Shown here piece by piece: positions 28,301-43,000 of a stretch of 64,000 nt of DNA. Source of the stretch: Aphis gossypii (Eukaryota > Arthropoda > Insecta > Hemiptera > Aphididae); contig NC_065533.1 in assembly GCF_020184175.1 (NCBI RefSeq), positions 18,560,695 to 18,624,694 on the forward strand. Direction: 5' to 3'. Each line of letters starts with the position of its first letter. Position 1 is the first letter of the stretch. Below the pieces are notes generated by a model. The model was not told the DNA's origin. It saw only the letters and a list, made by a program, of their open reading frames with translations, and searched no databases. A program made the position numbers and the translations under genes.

Positions 28301-29209
28301 ATATGTTAAATAAAAGAAATAATCAATTTTTTTTCAATGTACATTTCATCAATAATAAAAATATCTTTTATAAATTTTGAACAAGGTTTTTATTTATTAC
28401 ATGAAATTAATAGTTAATTTATTAAATCATAAAAAATATATATATTTTTACTAATTAAAATTATAGATACCATAGATACCAATAATCCGCTTATAAACCT
28501 AACCTATATTGTATAGACTGCAGTCAAATTCCCTTTATAGACACCTCCAAAACATTGACAAATTTTGGGAACAAAATTTCTACACATTAAACTATAAATA
28601 GCAGACAAAATGTCATTGACTAAAAGTCATTATAGCAAATAGAAAATAAAGGAACAATGTTATTTATTGTATATTAAAACTTTATATAGAATATCCAAAC
28701 AAATCAAAAATAAGTATTAATGTACCAACTGTGTTTTTGATGAAATACGGATTTGACCAATAAATCTTTTCATTAATTGTTTTTTTTTATAAAAGTAGCT
28801 TTTTATGACTTATCCAAATATCATTTTGAATATCAAAACATAATAACCTATTAAATAAACAAATTTCTACATATTTGATAAATCATACAGTTGTTATATT
28901 TTTAAAGCTCTGTGTGTCAAACAAACTATTTTGTTTAAAACTTTCTTGAGAAATAGTTTATTCTACAGGTATTTTAACAACAAAAATTGTACTTTTTTGT
29001 TACAGATAATGGATGATCCGTACAATATTTGCATTTCTCAGCGAAATTTTGCTATTAGTATTGCAATAGCTGGACTTATTCTTATGCTTTTAACAGTAAT
29101 AACAGCTTTAATATTGTTGATGAGAAGACACAAAAAGTCGGTTTCATCCAGTGGAAGTTCAGTATACAGTGGCCCATACACAAATACAGCGTTTAGTCAT
29201 ACTAGTTAA
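25391..29209 (+). CDS. ZP-domain (zona pellucida) single-pass membrane protein, piopio-like candidate
   Basis: Coding exons: 25391-25420, 25900-25954, 26161-26372, 26446-26585, 27099-27329, 27518-27680, 27745-27900, 29006-29209; 1191 nt, 396 aa. Layout: signal peptide 1-18 (hydrophobic, ending VRA), ZP-N module with the expected four cysteines (ECNNK, SSCMA, RSCNT, IRCKY), then a ZP-C module rich in cysteines (PTCTM, TDCLV, GCSIE, YQCHVHLC, GGC, PPNC). A dibasic furin-type site RKRFRR follows at 284-289, then a transmembrane helix at about 344-370 and a 26-residue Ser-rich tail. Family knowledge: insect ZP proteins build the apical extracellular matrix linking epidermis or trachea to cuticle; release by furin-like cleavage allows filament assembly. 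The wording around IYPKGLSKNSSC and QPHRKLVTNQG suggests the piopio branch, but I did not verify that. The start ATG lies nine bases after a splice acceptor. Confidence 0.85.
26681..26704. repeat. (AAATA)n microsatellite in a ZP-gene intron
   Basis: About four to five tandem AAATA units lie in the intron between coding exons 4 and 5 of the ZP-domain gene. No function is suggested. Confidence 0.7.
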
Positions 29210-31085
29210 ATATTAGCAATTAAAAATCTATGGTGCTCTTTCTATTAACATTTAATAACATTTATTTTTATTTTATATCCAAAAAAACAATTGATATTCA
29301 TAATATATAAGATATATTAAAGGTTATGAGATGTATTAAGATAATTCTATTGCGCTATTAATTAGCGCAAACATTTATTTTTTGGTAATTTAGTATTTTT
29401 TATTTAATGAAATTTAATTTGAATCGCGGACATATATTAAGAAGAACTTCACTCTTGTAAAATGTTTTTCAGAAATAAATTACCCATTATTTAGCTTAAG
29501 CTGCTCGTATGCTCTTATTGCTCCCAAATTCACATTTGAAAACATGTACAAGAATATGAATGTATTGCTATTAATATATATATTTTTATTAAACCATGTT
29601 ATGTGCAATATTATACTTTTATGATAATAACTATTTATTTTATATATATATTTTTGATAGATATAATTTGTCTTGAGTTCCTTCTTTATATTTTGTCAAA
29701 ACTAAATTTAGTTATTTGTCATGAAATAGTATAAATTTATATATTATATTTTATATTTATGTATTTATTATGTAAATGAATTGGAGTCTATTGTATTAAT
29801 ATATGTCCCTGATTTAAATATTTTATTAATATTTATATTACTTTATTTTATACAATTAATATATTTAAGACTTATATTATATTATAAATACTATGATCAA
29901 TGTAGTGTGGTAGTATTATTTTTATTAAATTAATTTATAATTTTATGTATTTAATATTGTGTTATTATTTAAACAATCCGATGAAAAAAAAAATGATGAA
30001 TGTAAAAAAAAACATCATTAGAGTTATAATTTACATCAATTTAATGTTATTGGTAATTAAAATTTTATAAATTAGAAGACATTTATGTTTTAATTAGTCG
30101 TTTAACAATATTTTCTTAGATGTAATATCTAATTTATCTAATCAAAATGTTTCTAAAGCGTAGGAAAAATCTAAATTGTTCATTCCATTTGTACTAAATG
30201 TACCATTCTTCATCTATAGTTTTGACTATGTTACTATTTCCACTAATACTTAATTACCTTACACTATATTAAATCATTCCTTTCTTTGATAACCTTCATA
30301 ATTTGGATCTGATTATTTGTTTTTATTTACTAGTTTAATTTTGCAACTTTTTGTATGGGCTTTTGTAAAAAAAAAAGGTTTTTATACTTTAGTCAGCAAA
30401 AATGCAGTTAATTACATGGTTTTAAATTACATTATTGATACAGATTATAAATTCATAGTCATAATAATGTGTTTAATAAATTACCATGTTTGGTAGATGA
30501 GTTATAGTGTATGTGTGACCACCAGCTCCCTTTTGAGATAGATAAGAATACTTCATCCTAATACTAAAACTACAACCAAAGTGGGATAAATGTTTTAAAA
30601 TTTTGTATAAATATACATATACAATATAAACTATGACATAAAATTCTTAAATGTTATTTTCGGTAAATGATAATCAAAATAAAAATAACTTTCAAAACAT
30701 GATCATGTATTAAAGTCAAGTTTTTTTTTTTTTACAAATACTTAAAAGCAATTTAACCTCTACTAAAAATAAACATAAAAGCTAAATTTAAGTTTACATT
30801 TCAATTATAAATATTTGACAGCTGTTTGTTCAGTATTGTTTTTCATCACTTGTGCTTGTCCCATGGATTGGACTCAGGTTGATTAATACTTTTTTTAAAC
30901 TTAGCTTTCATTTGACTAGTTTCAATTTAATATTAATTTAAAACTGGTATTATTTAAATAAGATAATATTATGATCAAAAATTACAATGTCAGATCGTTG
31001 TGCTTTTCTTTGTTAAATATACACATTATACATAATATAGTATTTACAAATAAATAAATAATAAATTTACTAATTATAAATCAGA
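29210..31085. other. Convergent 3' region of the ZP gene (+) and ST7 (-)
   Basis: The ZP-domain gene and ST7 end towards each other, so this interval should hold both 3' UTRs. It is AT-rich, with poly-A and poly-T runs and no coding segment. Several AATAAA-like hexamers occur on both strands, and I could not choose the used sites. Confidence 0.55.
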
Positions 31086-34000
31086 TCAAATATTTGAGAG
31101 AATATCCATGACATTATTTGGAAGCATTGTTTCCAAACGATCAAGACAATAGTTTACTGGCACAATAATCCACATTCCAACCTACAAAAATTAAAATGAC
31201 AATTTTTAATAAACATTAATATGTTACTCGAGTTATTCATATTTTTTAGCTTTAATTTGTATTGAATTGAGTGCAATATTAACTTACAATATAAACAAGA
31301 TTTCCTGTAAACTGTGGATGAAGATATATCAGCAGAGCGAGTAATGCTGAAAAGGAACTTAGACCAGCCGTAAAATGAATAAAGAATGGCAAATCCTTCT
31401 TTGGAAAAACACTTACTTTGTGATAAGCTAAATAAACAAAATTACATAAATATTAGTACAAATACTAAGAAAACATCAAACTTTATAGGTATTTGAATGA
31501 ATTACTGGGTAATAGTTCTCTGTCGGCTAACTCAGTACATGTTGGATAAGGATGAAATAAATATCCTTTTTCTAAAGGATATGGAATTTGGTTAAATGCA
31601 CCTTCCCATGTTACATTAAGTACGGTCAATGCTCCTTTTATCCGTTTCCAGTGTGCCAAGTGAAAAAATGCATATGCAACAGCTTCTGAATCTCCTCTTT
31701 TAAGTATGTGTTCAGGAGGAAAAATATAAGACTTCATTTCCAGTAAGTACTGAAAAATAAGTTATACAATCTTAGAGGAAGTGTAATTGGGTTATTTAGG
31801 TTTATAAGAAAGTGAAAGAAAGAAACTAACTAAGGTTTTAATAAAAATGTTAACGTTTGAAAAATAAATTTAATTAAAAATTTAAAAAGTATTTTTATCA
31901 CTAAAATATTGATAAGTCTTAATATTGAAATCTATATTAAGTAATTATTAAATTAATTTGATATGTTCTTTAAGAATAAATTTAATATTTTTTTTAAAAG
32001 TACACATTGTTGACATTTAATTGATGTATAATAATTAAGAATAAAAATAGAAAATGCCTAGATAACACATACATCTTTAAAATTTAAATATAATAATTGA
32101 TAAATAGGTCTTAGTTGTGTACATGAAAAATATAGTCAACAGTACTCTGACAATGTAACATTGTATAATTTACAATTATTTATAACATTGCAATAATTTA
32201 GATTCTTTTAATATACTTTTGGAACATGTGGATTAAATTCTACAGCTCGATGAATAGCTTCAAGTGCCACTTCTTCTGCTTGAGAAAGTCCTTTTTTCAA
32301 TGTATTTCCTACATTATATCTGTAATTTATCAAATTTCCGTTATATTACAAATAAAGAAATTATAAAATAATAATAAAAACATTTAGGCAAATTAAATGC
32401 AATACAATACAATATACAACAAAATAATGTCCATGCGTTTTAGTTAAAATTTTGTATTCATTATGACAGTAATAAATACTTATTTTGATAAATTAGTTTA
32501 TTAGAACACCCATTTTATAACATTTTTATTTTTTAGCAATTTGTACACTTTTAATTGAAAATCTGATGACGTGTGTGAGGTTCATTTGTAAATATTAATT
32601 TGGTATATAGTGAAATAGATTACTTAAAATTCAACAAAGAAGTTGACTTTGGGAAATATCAATAATCCTCATGTGAATCTATTTTAAGATAACACAAAAA
32701 AGTTTGTTGCTAACAATGTAAATAAATGTTATAAGTTTTCATTAATTATTCTGACATGTAAAATACACAGTGTTTTAATGATATTAATTATGTTTAGATT
32801 TATCATTTATAAATAGTATAACATAATTTATACCTCATGGGTATCAATATTAACAACTAATAAATATAATTGGTATATCATGTTCAAATACTAGAAACAT
32901 TATCTTTTTAAAAATATTATCAACTAAGTATCTACTGAGCACTAATAATACAATAATATTAGGTATTCAAATTTTAAGTTATGAATCACTTAAGTATATT
33001 TATAGCAATACAAACTTGTTTAACTAATTATTAATATTAAACAAACGACAAAAATACATGCATGGACTTGAATATACCTGAAATTTTCTATGCAAAGAAC
33101 ATAATTAATATAATCATATCAATAATAAATTTACTTGTCAGCGATAACACGGATTTTTAACAATGCAGAAGTATAACAGATGACCGCCGATTTAGGTAGA
33201 TTTATATCATCGTATTTGGCTAGTACCGATTGTACGTCGGCATATGACTGCGTTTCTAATAGTACTTCTATTAAGTTTTCGTGAACATTAAGTATGTTCA
33301 TTATCGGAGGCATTTCCTTGCTTAACTGTTAATAATAAATCCTTTCATAAATATAGGTGCACACACAAACACCCCACACACATACTACATACATACAAGA
33401 TTCATTATTTTTATGAATTCATTAGAACATTATGATAAAGAGAAAGTTCCGTATTGATTAATAAATCAATAATACATTTTAAGCTTTAAATAAATCATTG
33501 GACTTTCCTTCAGCCATCAATAAGAAATTATAACTTGAATAAAAAATGTAGAATTTAGAAGTGCATTAAAATTAATAAAATAATTTAACAATGGTTAAAT
33601 TATTTTTGGTAACTTTTTTATCCAATGAAAAGTTACAATTGAATATTTAATTAGTTAACAAATTGAAATTTATTAACTTAATAAAATAAAGTATACCACT
33701 TTGAAATTTGATTATCAAAAAATACTAAAACATCACACATTCCAAAATTAATACATTTAATTAAATTATTAAAGTTTAATAAGTCAGTCGACTTACATGT
33801 ATTAAAAAATAATTAAACTTTAATAATTTAATTAAATGTATTAATTTTGGAATTTGTGTGATGTTTTAGTATTTTGACTGATCATCCAAACATCATAATA
33901 TATTTACTTTATAGTTAGTTGAAAACTCAAAGGACTATTTTTATGGAAATTATTGTATTAAGTTAATGAAAATATTAATTTATTTTTTAACATAGTTTAT

Positions 34001-37000
34001 GATAAAGCCTATATGTCTATTATCTACTACTAGAGTAAAGACTACGTTGGCTGGATGACAGGTATGAATTTTTTTATTCAGTTTCATCTAAATAATTCCA
34101 ATTCTATTTTATAATTATGTAAATATCTATCAGTCGAGCATTAACTACAAAGTTACAATCATGTTATGATACTATAGTGACATGCCAAATGGAATATATT
34201 TGATGCAAAGGAATATTTACTTTAAAAATATGTGAAAAGTTTACCTATACCTAAATAGTTAAATTTATATTGTTTATGTTATGGTTAAATACAATGTACA
34301 TGTAATTTTGTCATAATCTTAAGCCAAAGATGCACAGTGATAGTAATGCTGTACATATGTAATATACATATTATCTAGGTGGATCTTGACCACTTACTAA
34401 TATATATTTTAAAACATAGAATTGTTATTGTTTTAATATATTAATATATTATATAATATAATATAAAATGTAAATGGTTAGAAAAAATAAAATTTTAATT
34501 GGCAAATTATAAATATTTATATATTATAACTACCAATTATTTCACATTGATTTATTAATTGATAGATTAAGATTTAGGTTTATTTTAGTTTGTACATAAC
34601 ACCTATGATCTTATAGGAAGGTATTTAAACTATTTTAAATTTAAGCAGATTTGGGACTTAAAATGTATTAATATAATAAAATTCATTAAACAGATTTATA
34701 TTATTCATTAATATTAGTTTTATAATATTTATAATATAATATTAAATTATTAATAATTTATAGTGAAAAACAACCTAATCATAAGGTAATGTTGACATTA
34801 CCCAATATTAAACAATTTAATAACATATATACTATATTATATATATATACAAATATATGTTTGTAATAGTATAACTAGAGTAAAGTTATTATAAAATATT
34901 GCATAGTTAAATAGTTAAAAATAAAAAAAGTTAAATAATGGAAGTACTTTGTGTCATTCACCTTAAATTCAGTTAAACAGTTTAAATATTTCAAATGGAT
35001 AAATAAAATGGATTAATTTGAATGTTATTTATATTATTGATATCTTAACAATTTGAATCATCAAGATTAGTTATGGTTTAATATCTTAAGAATGATCAAC
35101 TTGCACAGTTGTACACACAATTGGTTTAGGTTCTTTGATTGAGTAATTCAATTGAAAAGTTACAAGCTTGATGAAAACAATTTAAAATAAATTTAGTGGT
35201 ATAGAGATTTTTTGGTCCACAATGTACTATGTATATTGGATTGTATTATTTATTATTAATTATAGTTATAATTGTAATGAAAATAACAAAATGCAATATA
35301 TCTTAAATAAATTATCCAAATTACAAAGTAAGTTAGCAATTCATAATAGTTATCCAAATTAGCCTTTTTCATGCACCAGGTTATTGCTTTATAATATAAG
35401 ATAATTAACAGAGCATGGAATGAGAAATTTAGTAATGATTATTATGAAAATGTAGTCCAATAGTATTAGTTAAGTTGTTATTCAATCTTCTGTAGTTTTA
35501 TAAACTTTGTATTAATAAAAAAAAATATTAATTAACATAATTTTTGATAAATAGTGATACATTATTTTTCATTACGATTAAGAAAAGTTTTCTTAAAAAA
35601 AAAAAAAGAAAGTATAAATGAATATTAATGAACATTTATCACTATATCCAACTTAATATAATTGTTTTTTAAAATATATTAAAAAATGACTGAAACAAAG
35701 ACAACAATTTAAACATTAGATACTTAAATCGAATTAGGAACCTTCACTTGTCATAATTTTAAATCTATTAGAAGTTTAAATGCAATTAACTTAAAAAATA
35801 AATAATTTTAAGATCTTGTACGTTCAATAATATAAACATTTGAAATAATATTTAAGACAGCTACATCATCAACCAAATAAGGTCTTTTTCTTAATCAAAT
35901 ATTATTTGAAGAATTATTATTGCTAAGCATTCTAATGATAAATGAAAAAGTTAATTGTTAATAGAATTATTTTATATCATTGAACGCCTTGTTAACTTAC
36001 GTCTCTAAACATTTTCACAGCTTCTTTTAACTTTCTTAGTTTTCTACAACACATAGCTATACGCCTTTTGATATATATCAAAACATTTAGGTCTCGTCCT
36101 GGAAAAAAAATAATAATACATCAATTAATATAAATTAATTACTGAAGTATTTAAATTTTATAAACCGTTTTCAAAAATGAATAAATTCATATATGATACT
36201 AATATTATGTTATTTGTATTATCTAGTAATTTATAAATTATTGTGTTGATTTTATGCTTGGGGTAATTTAATATTATCATATCATTCTATGTATATTGAA
36301 TAACTTATATAATAATAAAAGTTTTATGCATCAAAATAGCCTCAAATAAAGTTAGTAGTAAATACCCGATAAAAAAAAAGTTTTTGTTCATTAAAGGATT
36401 AAGTCAATTAAAAACTTTTTTCTTCTTAGTTTTAAAATGTTTGTGAATTAAGATACTAATAAAGTTAAAAACTTAAAATCATCAATATTATTTAATTCAA
36501 TTTGTTAAAATTTAAAATTTCTTCCAACTAAACATAATATTATATTTTGTGCTAGTTATTTAATATATAATTTGTGATAAGAAATAACTTTTATAAGCAT
36601 TACACAGCATAGTAATATAATGAAAGAGAGGTTATTTTGAAGACTTATAAATTTAATTTCATATTCACTTAATTAATTAAAATTAAATTAAATAGAATTT
36701 TTTTTTATGATGTCTGTCAAATTATTAAACTTATTTATCAAATTATAATATATAAATAGATAAGAACAATAAAATAAATTACTGTGTTGCATTTCAATTT
36801 TGGAGTCCAGATGATGAGATTTTTGTGTTTTTTTGTAGTTTGCTTCAGCTAGTTTTAATGCTTTACGTAAAATTTTTTCAACTTTAAGCATAGTTGGAGC
36901 TTCCTCTTCTGCCAGCATAATAAGAGCTGTGACACACTCTGAATTTTTTTCTAAAGCCAAATGTGCAGCTTTCACTCTTGCAGCAGGTACTCTTTCCCTC

Positions 37001-40000
37001 CATGCAGCTTGCATTACTTAATAAAAAATAAGATTTCATGAGTTTAAGTAATTCATGAAATAATACATATAATTATATAAATATTTTTTTTTACTTTCGT
37101 AATCTGGTTTTCCATTATCTGCATCACAAATGAAAAATGCCTGATGGTCTTGAGCTGATAAATTCATATCATAAAATGTCAATGGTTCTCGTTTGGTACA
37201 ATTGAAGTATCTTGAATATTCTGCACCACGAAAAAGTCCTAATGGATTTCTCCATACTTTGCATTCTAAAAAAGGATAATTTGAATTTAGATCAAATATA
37301 ATTTAACAAAAATTGATATATTTATAAATAAAACATAAGAGTTGCAAACATTAAACACAAAATAATGTTATTTTGAGTAACTTAAAAGTCAACATAATTA
37401 TATAATAAAATAGTAATTATTAATTTCTAAAACCTAAATAAATACTAACTAGTATTTATAACTAAATGTACTGTAAAATGTTGTCTTTTTCTTACTAACA
37501 CATACCATAGCAAAATATATGTTCATTAGTTCCAATGTTTTGTGTTTAACTTAAACATTAGAATAAAATAATTTATTATCAAACTTAAAGATAAGAACAT
37601 TATCTGTGTTCTCTCATTGGATTACGGTATTTATTTAAATTTATATAAGCATGTAAAATATTAATTTTTAAAATTTTCATAATTTACATAAAAATTTAAC
37701 TATTATAAAAAATCAATGAAATAACATAAATAAAGTTTTTAACTTTGAGTTAGATAATAGATCAATTTATCCTAATATTTAATTTAACAACACAAAATTG
37801 GAACTGTAAGACGTACATCTTGGTATATTATACTTTAGTAAGATACACGTCACACAACATTCCCTTAAATTATGAAATTATCACTTTTAATTAAAATGAT
37901 TATGTTCAATTTAACTTAAGCCTTAAATAGATTGGTTTTAAAAACAAATAATGATTTAAAAAGATTTATATAAAACAATCTGCTTGAAAAAAACTGATCA
38001 AAATGTATCATTACTTAGTACACTTGTTCCGCTAATTTTTGCAGTATTTTTTTAAAATTATTTGACAATTTATAATATATACCTGGTACTTGTTGATTAT
38101 TATCATTTCCTCCACCAATCCATGGACTAATATAATTCAATGAAAATTGTTCAATAAATGATACTCCATATTTTTGGAAATATATCCATTCTAAAATCTG
38201 AAAAAAAAATAATTATTTGAGAAATTGTCTAAATCAAAAAACTTACATTAAACAAACGCATATGAATATTCACTGTCAATACTTATTACTAAAAAAATGT
38301 CTACAAGACCAAAAAGTTACATAACATACATATTGAAATATGCAAAATATAATAAAATAGTTTATTTTTTATAAAATTTCAGTAGAAACAAATTGAAGTT
38401 TAAATTAAAATTTTTAATCTAAATATTTTTATTTTATTGAAATGTGGACAACCTCAATATATCTATAGAAATATCAAAATGTGATTATTCATCAATTTTA
38501 GAATAATTTGTTTTTCTTTCTTTCTCAAATTTCATATACCTATTTTGAATATATTATGTTAAATTAAATGTAGGTATTTATTTTTATTTTATTTTATTAT
38601 TTATTGAACAACAACAATATCTAAGAAGTAGAAATAAAAATGTAAAGCTATAAAATGGTTCTTTAAATAAATTAGTGATCAGCAGTGTATTGTAGTTATT
38701 GTAGTTGTGTAGTGGTAATGGATCACAGGCCTGTTTAAAAAGGAAAAAAATGTATTTAATTTAAAGTGTCTATTGGCAATATTTGTTATAATGTAATGTA
38801 AGTTTTTTATTTTAACCGTAGTTTACTAAATTATCTGTATTATATAATAATACAAATTAGAAAAAAAATTAATTTTATTATTTAAGCATGCAATATACTG
38901 AGTACACGGAATTTTAATCTGATAGCTTTTAAAAGCACCGCATAAAGCATATTTTATAAAAACTTATAGAAATAGATTTTCTGATACAGAACATTTCATA
39001 ATTGGTTTTAATTTTCGGTGCTTACAAAACTTAAAAAGGTACTGAATATGTTGCTAATATGCATGGAAAAAAATAACAAAATATGTAGCAATGTGTATAC
39101 TATCAAAATATGCATAAAAATAAACAAGTCAGATTAATAAAAATAATTAAGAAACATCAGAAAAACCAGATCCAACTAAAGATTCATCATATAAATGATA
39201 GTAGAAGCCATGTTTTTATTTTTCTCTAATAGTAATAAAAGCAATAAAAAAATATATTTTTTTTAATTAAGAAATATTATTTTTGATGTTCAAATATTTT
39301 TCCAAAATAATTTTTAATTAAATGTTGATTGACATATTAATTCTTGTCTTTATTGCAATTAAGACATAAATAATTAATTTATAAAAAGTGTATGAAAATA
39401 TACAAATTGTAAGGTGTATCTAATAACCAAAATTGTCTTAACCCCTTAGATAAAAAATAAATATTTAACTTTTTTGATTTTAGATATTTTGTGTTAAACT
39501 GTTTGTAACACATTTGATACAGCTCAAGTTAATTAATGGAGTAGATTAATCAACATTTAATGTAATATAATTTGTTTAATAAGTTAATGATAAAAATGAT
39601 TTTTTACTTATGTTTAATCAATAAGATTTTATCGAGATGATGACAATTTAAAAACAATTTATTTATGTATAAAATATGAACCAATAATTTTGGTTAAAAG
39701 GTTAAATGGTCATTTTTGATGAATAAGAATATTTTAAGAATATATATATATATATGTTAAGTCATTAAATAATTAATTAGATCATTTGCTTTTTTAAAGG
39801 ACAGTTAACTCGACAGTTAGTCAAAATAAAAGGATGTAAATTTATTTTTCTACATTTTATTGGAAATTTAATACATTTTTATTTTTATTTCTTACTGACA
39901 TTTTTAAGAGTAATATAATTTTAACAATCAACTAAAACAGAAATAAGTTTTTGTAAAATCATAGAAGTACTTAAAATACAATCATAAGTTAACTAACTTA

Positions 40001-43000
40001 ATGTATTTTAATGACCGCTTACTTTTAATTTAATAAAAATATTATACCAATATTTAACACTTTATTTGAAGTAGGTAATGTTTTTTAAAAAGTAACTTCA
40101 TTTTTTACAAATTATTTAATTGACAAACAATGTCATTAATAAACATTAATAAAAAGCAACTCGTAAAATAATAAATAAACAAAATATCACAAACACAAAT
40201 TTTAACAACAATTAATAGTTGATTCATAATTTTTCTCTATATCTGTTACTTAATATAATAATTAAATATCTTAAGGTATATTGTTTAATGTGTTAAGTAA
40301 TATAACTATTAAATAATAAAAAGTAAATACATACCATTATTAAAGCTGAAATGAATGATGAAGTAGCTGTAAGAGCAATGTAAAATTTTGGTGTCAATGA
40401 ATCCATAAAAACCGCCACTGTAAAGATATAAAGATCTATTTAAAATGTTGAGAATTTAAAAGCAAAACTATTTTAAATGCCTGAATATAAATGTAAAAAA
40501 ATATAGCAAATATAATTCAACTGAAATATTAATTATTAAGCCTATGAATTAGACTAAAATGCATTTCTTCTAGCTTATCATGAAATCTATATTTTTTTAA
40601 ATTAAGCTTGAATTATTACCTAATTCAAATTTTTCATTTTTTGAGTTTTGTAATTTTTTTTTTTTTTTGTCTGTTAAGGTATTATTTTCGTCTTTTTAAT
40701 TGAATTTAATAATAATTTTTAACAATTTCCACGGATTACTCTTCATCACAAATTTTATTTGTTATTTTTTATTTTACAAAGGCAGTATAACTATAAACGG
40801 TATATGGACAACCCCCCTCCCGAAATTTTAGCGGTACTGGACATTTCCCCCCCAGACTGAGACGTTTCCTCCCAGAATCGATGTATATTATATATATATT
40901 TTTACATAATAATAGGTTTGAAAACAGGTATACCTACTCTGGTTTTACCAGAAATCTTCGATCACCTTAATATAATATGAAACTGATAATTTTTTACAAT
41001 TTTAATGCATTTTCTTAGTTTTTAGAGCATTTTTCTCAATTTGTTAATAAAACAAATAATATTTCGAGAGGGTGGAATAATAAATTTGCAACACTAATTT
41101 CAAATATTGGGGGTGGTTTCTGATGGCAAAGTGAATATCCTTGGTGCATTATAGAGGTCAAAAGTAAACATTATCCAACAGTTTTCAAAAAAATTGAGAA
41201 AAACAAAAAAAAGTGACGGAAAAACGAGAATTTTTACGCAAAACCAGTTTTCGACCAAATCGATTTTTTTCTATGGTTGTAACTCAAAAACTAATCACTG
41301 TAAATACTTGACATTTTCACCACATGTTTATGTGACTATTATTAATACATGGCTAAATTTAAAAATATTTTGACTTTTTTATTTACCATAGAAATTTTCG
41401 AATTTTATGAGAATTTGTTTTTGAAATGTCGATAAAAAAATTTTGGATGACCAAAAAAACTTGAAAATTTAATACAAGGTTCCTTATGAGTTATTCTTAT
41501 TGTAGCTAAAAAAATTAAAAATCGTTAGTCATAATTTTTTTTTATAAGCGTTGATAGTTCAAATTTTTACGAAATCTATCGAAAACGCGAAAATTTGGAA
41601 GTAATTTTGAAGTTGAAAAATCACAAAATTTTTTGTGTTAATAACTAAGGATTAAAAATCCAACACTAAGTTTTCTATAACTTTTTCTTCAAGTGTCTAT
41701 AGAGAAAACTCGAAGCATCATTATAGGAAAAATTTTAAGTGCGTTTGAATTTTAAATTTTTACGAAATCGCGTAACGATAACGATTTATCCTCAAACGAT
41801 TTTAAATATTTGTTATAATTCAAAAAATATAAGTCGTAGATACTTGAAAATTTCACCAGTTATTTAGATTGACATTTTCTTTACATGATTTAATTTTCAA
41901 AATATTTTGAGTTTTTTAAGTTATTTATAGACAACTGAAATTTTTAATTTTTCTAAAAATTTTTTTTTGAAGTGTCGATAAAATTTTTTTAGCATAATAA
42001 AAATACTTGAAAATTTAATTCAAAATTTCTCATAAGTTACTCTTATAGTGATTTAAAAATTATGAGAATACATTGGCACAATTTTTTTTTATTAGCATTT
42101 GAAGTTCAAATATTGACAAAAATTCGTAAAAATCATGAATATTTGCAAATTATTTTGTAGGTATAATTTATAAAAATTTTTGCATAAGTAGCTAAGAGTT
42201 GAAAATTTAATAAAAGATTTTTCAGAAGTTTAGCATACAATAATAATAAAAGAACTTAAATTTTGATGTATTCAGGCCAATAAACCACCTTTTTCACCAA
42301 CCATTGAAAATTATATCCTAGGCTGACAAATCTTCTTTATTCAGAATTGTTTTTCGTATACAATGATAACTATCATTGAATTCAAATTTAACACTCCTAT
42401 AATATATAATATAGATCCACACGGTACCTAATGTACAGCAGAGCGGTACCCACTTACCCGCTTTTTTATCAATAGTTTTATTATATTCTGTTATGTTTTT
42501 GATTTTCATTGTTTAATTTTATATTATTTAGTTTTCGTAAACAGTACATTTATTTACATGTATACAATTATATTTATATACCTAATAATTTAATTATTTA
42601 TACATACTTTATTTATTCGCATTTTATATTATTATTGCCCAATATTCATTTATTTTTGTCCGGGGGAAATCGTCCCGTTCGAAGGGAAACGTCCATTATA
42701 TCGGGGGTGTAACATCCTAGATTCATTTAAATTATACAATTGATGCTTACATCAGAATATCAAAATAGTTAAAAAAAAAATCTAATTGTTTGATAAATTT
42801 GAAAAATATATTGTTTTATGGCTAGATACCTACATTTTACCAATGGCCATAAATCTATCAAGTACTTAATTATCTTATATCATCACAAGTTAAACTGTTT
42901 AAAGGAATCTAATTAGATTTTTTTTTTAAAACTATTTTGATATTCTGATACAAGCATCAATTGTATAATTTAATATATACCCACCTGCTATCTTATCAAA

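Noticed and set aside
42318..42712. Frames within the right part of the 1.9-kb element
   Set aside because: Short, Ile/Tyr-rich, without transposase motifs such as a DDE/D triad or a zinc finger.
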